From Planctomycetota bacterium (lineage in GTDB: Bacteria > Planctomycetota > Brocadiia > CAIUPP01), in assembly GCA_022705425.1 (NCBI GenBank), contig JAKJEM010000001.1:52502-104252 (forward strand): 51,751 bases of DNA, read 5' to 3'. The notes beneath the pieces are model-generated. The model saw nothing but the letters and a program-made list of their open reading frames with translations, was not told the origin of the DNA and made no database searches. A program made the translations under genes and the position numbers. Shown piece by piece: positions 49,883 to 51,751 of the stretch (within the stretch, counting starts at the first letter, position 1; every line of letters starts with the position of its first letter).

Positions 49883-51751
49883 GTGATCGTTCGTCACATC
49901 CATGGCGTTGTTCTATCGGCGGTGTGCGGCCTGCTGCTGTCGGTTCCATGCGTCTTGGCCGCCGAGGTCCTTTCCCATCCGCCGATGCGCCCGCTGCCCA
50001 CGGCCTCCGACCGCCCGATGGGGGGCGGCCCGGCCTTCTTTGTGGACGCGCGCCGGGGCGATGACGGGGCTGCCGGCAGCCGCGAGGCGCCGTGGAAGTC
50101 ACTCAACTTCGCCCTCCGTCAACTCAAGCCCGGCGATACCCTCTACCTGCGCGGGGGGGTCTATTACGAGCGGGTCAAAGCCGCCCTGGCCGGCGCTCCG
50201 GGCCAGCCGGTTACGGTGCGCGCCTTTCCGGGGGAACGGGTTGTCATTGATGGCGGTCTGCGCGAGTTCTTCGAGTCGCCCGCCGGTTCCTGGGAGCCGT
50301 GCCCCGGCGGGGTGGCCGGGGAGTACCAGTCGGCGAAGGAGTATCCCATTGATGCGCGGGACGACTCGACGAACGTCTGGGGTGTCTTCGGCGACTCGAT
50401 GGTGCCGTTGCAGGGCTATCGGTTGCGGGTGGACTTGCAGAGCGACAGCATGTTCTGGCGTCCCGCCGAGGAGCGGACGGACGCGAGGGGGGCGAAGGTC
50501 AAGGAGGACATGAAGGTCTATTGCGGCCCCGGCGTGTGGTACAACCCGGAGACGAGGCGCATCCACGCGCGGCTGGCGCACACCAACCTCGAAGGTCTGG
50601 CGGAGGACAACTACCGGGGCGAGACGGACCCGCGCAGGCTCCCGCTGGTCGTGGCGCTGCGCGGCGGGCCGGTTGTCGAACTGGAGGACTGCCGCCACGT
50701 CGTCCTCCAGGACCTGGTCGTGCGCGGGGCGGTGGAGTCGTGCCTGGTGGTGGCCGACTCGCGCGACGTGACGCTCGAGGGCGTCACGGCCTACGGCGGC
50801 GGGCGCTGCATCGTTGTGCGCTTCACGCGCGGCTTCCGCATGAAGGACTGCGCCGTGCGCGGCCCGGCGGCCCCCTGGACCTTCCGCAGCAGCCTCAAGT
50901 ATCGCGCCGTCGAGGCGCAACTCCTCGCCGCCAGCGGCTGGCACCCGCAGGACAACGCCGATTTCGACCTGGGGTACTGCGAGTTCACCGACAGCGTGGA
51001 CGGCGTCTTCATCGGCAACGTGGCCGGCGTGCGCCTGCATCATTCGCTGCTCGACAACATCAGCGACGACGGCGTCTTCCTGACCGCGCACACGACCTAC
51101 GACGGGCGCGTACCGGGGGGCAACATCCACATCTACCAGAACCATTTTTCCCGCATCCTCACCACCTTCGCCTTCGGGGTGGGCCATGGACGGCAGAAGG
51201 TCCTCGACGAAGGCAAGCAGGTGGGCGCGGGGGTGTGGATCTGCCGCAACGTCTTCGATTTCCGCCGGTGGGTGCCGTACTTCCCCGCCCGCAGCGCAGA
51301 GGCCCCGCAGGACCTGACCGATTACGGCCGCCTGAACAGCGACCACGGAAGCCCGACGTGGGAGCCGATGTATTACTACCATAACCTTGTCGTCACGATG
51401 GACCAGGCCTGGCGCGGTTACTACGGGGCCGGGATGGGCATGGGCGTTCAGGCCGGCACCCGCCGGCGCGCCTTCAACAACCTCTTCGTCCAGGCGCGCG
51501 GCCTGCCCGGCTTCACCTTTGTGGACCCGAAGGCGGACTTCCAGGCCGACTACAACCTGCACTGGAGCTATGCGCCGGCGGCGGCGGAGGCGGGGGACGT
51601 CTTCGCGCGCTTCCGGGGCTCGCGCATCTTTGCGGCCAGCAAGGAAAGCTACGCGCCGGGCTGGACGGCCAACGACCTCTTTGCCGATCCCAGGTTGACG
51701 CTCTTCAACGCCGACTGGCGCAAACCGGTGGACTTCACCGTGCAGCCCGGC
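49883..51751 (+). CDS. secreted right-handed beta-helix protein, 3' end missing
   Basis: A frame open from GTG at 49883 to the window end, at least 623 residues and incomplete. Signal peptide: GVVLSAVCGLLLSVPCVLAA. The DUF1565-like start is FFVDARRGDDGAAGSREAPWKSLNFAL, then LKPGDTLYLRGGVYYERV, and repeated turns such as RHVVLQDLVVRGAVES, RDVTLEGVTAYGGGRCIV and GVRLHHSLLDNISDDGVFL give a parallel beta-helix. This is common in polysaccharide lyases and glycosidases, but the family is not clear. AAGGAG lies 5 nt before the GTG. Probably in the same transcript as the prepilin gene. Confidence 0.82.
   Translation, partial: MIVRHIHGVVLSAVCGLLLSVPCVLAAEVLSHPPMRPLPTASDRPMGGGPAFFVDARRGDDGAAGSREAPWKSLNFALRQLKPGDTLYLRGGVYYERVKAALAGAPGQPVTVRAFPGERVVIDGGLREFFESPAGSWEPCPGGVAGEYQSAKEYPIDARDDSTNVWGVFGDSMVPLQGYRLRVDLQSDSMFWRPAEERTDARGAKVKEDMKVYCGPGVWYNPETRRIHARLAHTNLEGLAEDNYRGETDPRRLPLVVALRGGPVVELEDCRHVVLQDLVVRGAVESCLVVADSRDVTLEGVTAYGGGRCIVVRFTRGFRMKDCAVRGPAAPWTFRSSLKYRAVEAQLLAASGWHPQDNADFDLGYCEFTDSVDGVFIGNVAGVRLHHSLLDNISDDGVFLTAHTTYDGRVPGGNIHIYQNHFSRILTTFAFGVGHGRQKVLDEGKQVGAGVWICRNVFDFRRWVPYFPARSAEAPQDLTDYGRLNSDHGSPTWEPMYYYHNLVVTMDQAWRGYYGAGMGMGVQAGTRRRAFNNLFVQARGLPGFTFVDPKADFQADYNLHWSYAPAAAEAGDVFARFRGSRIFAASKESYAPGWTANDLFADPRLTLFNADWRKPVDFTVQPG

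Noticed and set aside
50099-51562. 487-codon minus-strand open frame
   Set aside because: Antisense to the beta-helix gene, which has a signal peptide, a ribosome-binding site and recognisable repeats.
1-51751. CRISPR arrays, insertion sequences, integrases and attachment sites
   Set aside because: No regularly spaced repeats, transposase or integrase genes or tRNA-flanked direct repeats were seen.

Overview
The window is GC-rich, densely coded bacterial chromosome with strong Shine-Dalgarno sites. Several traits point to the PVC group (Lentisphaerota, Planctomycetota, Verrucomicrobiota) or a similar lineage such as Sumerlaeota or Hydrogenedentota: a prepilin of the H-X9-DG type, four sulfatases, uroporphyrinogen-decarboxylase-like proteins among carbohydrate genes, a large HEAT-repeat protein and secreted beta-helix proteins. 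The exact phylum cannot be fixed from this window.

Layout. 1-6450 is a plus-strand housekeeping run: S41 protease (cut by the window edge), tsaD, larB-nnrD, then rpe-accD-yggU family-purine nucleoside phosphorylase. 6550-14450 carries a secreted protein of unknown function, a secreted PL26/YetA-like lyase, an M55 D-aminopeptidase, topA, an ankyrin lipoprotein and a nitroreductase. 14640-32513 is an accessory carbohydrate region: two URO-D-like proteins, four sulfatases (one truncated), a second PL26-like lyase broken by a frameshift, a TIM-barrel-like protein, a LysE exporter, an M14 carboxypeptidase, a five-bladed propeller glycosidase-like protein and a ThuA-like protein. 32520-39320 (minus) has a YlbF-family protein, a lipoprotein, a membrane coiled-coil protein, a HEAT-repeat protein, an MFS transporter and proB. 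39488-39766 is a gene-free stretch that reads as an independent small transcription unit. 39853-42351 has an amidohydrolase and tag; 42516-43603 has bioY and a DUF1284 gene. 43572-47956 is the minus-strand operon def-fmt-rsmB-miaB. 48241-51751 is a prepilin with a long structured leader, followed by a secreted beta-helix protein cut by the window end.

How it fits together. The accessory genes suggest degradation of sulfated, possibly methylated or uronate-rich polysaccharide: lyases cut the chain, sulfatases remove sulfate, and propeller, TIM-barrel and ThuA-like proteins act on the fragments. This is inferred from families and gene context. No sulfatase-maturing radical SAM enzyme and no SusC/SusD pair is visible.

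Regulation. About eighteen sigma-70-like promoters can be read by eye (TTGnCn, 17-18 nt, TATnnT), and they mark most operon starts. The most interesting item is the autonomous RNA locus at 39488-39766: its own promoter, several stem-loops, a 10-codon mini-ORF with a 14-nt match to the 16S anti-Shine-Dalgarno, and its own terminator.
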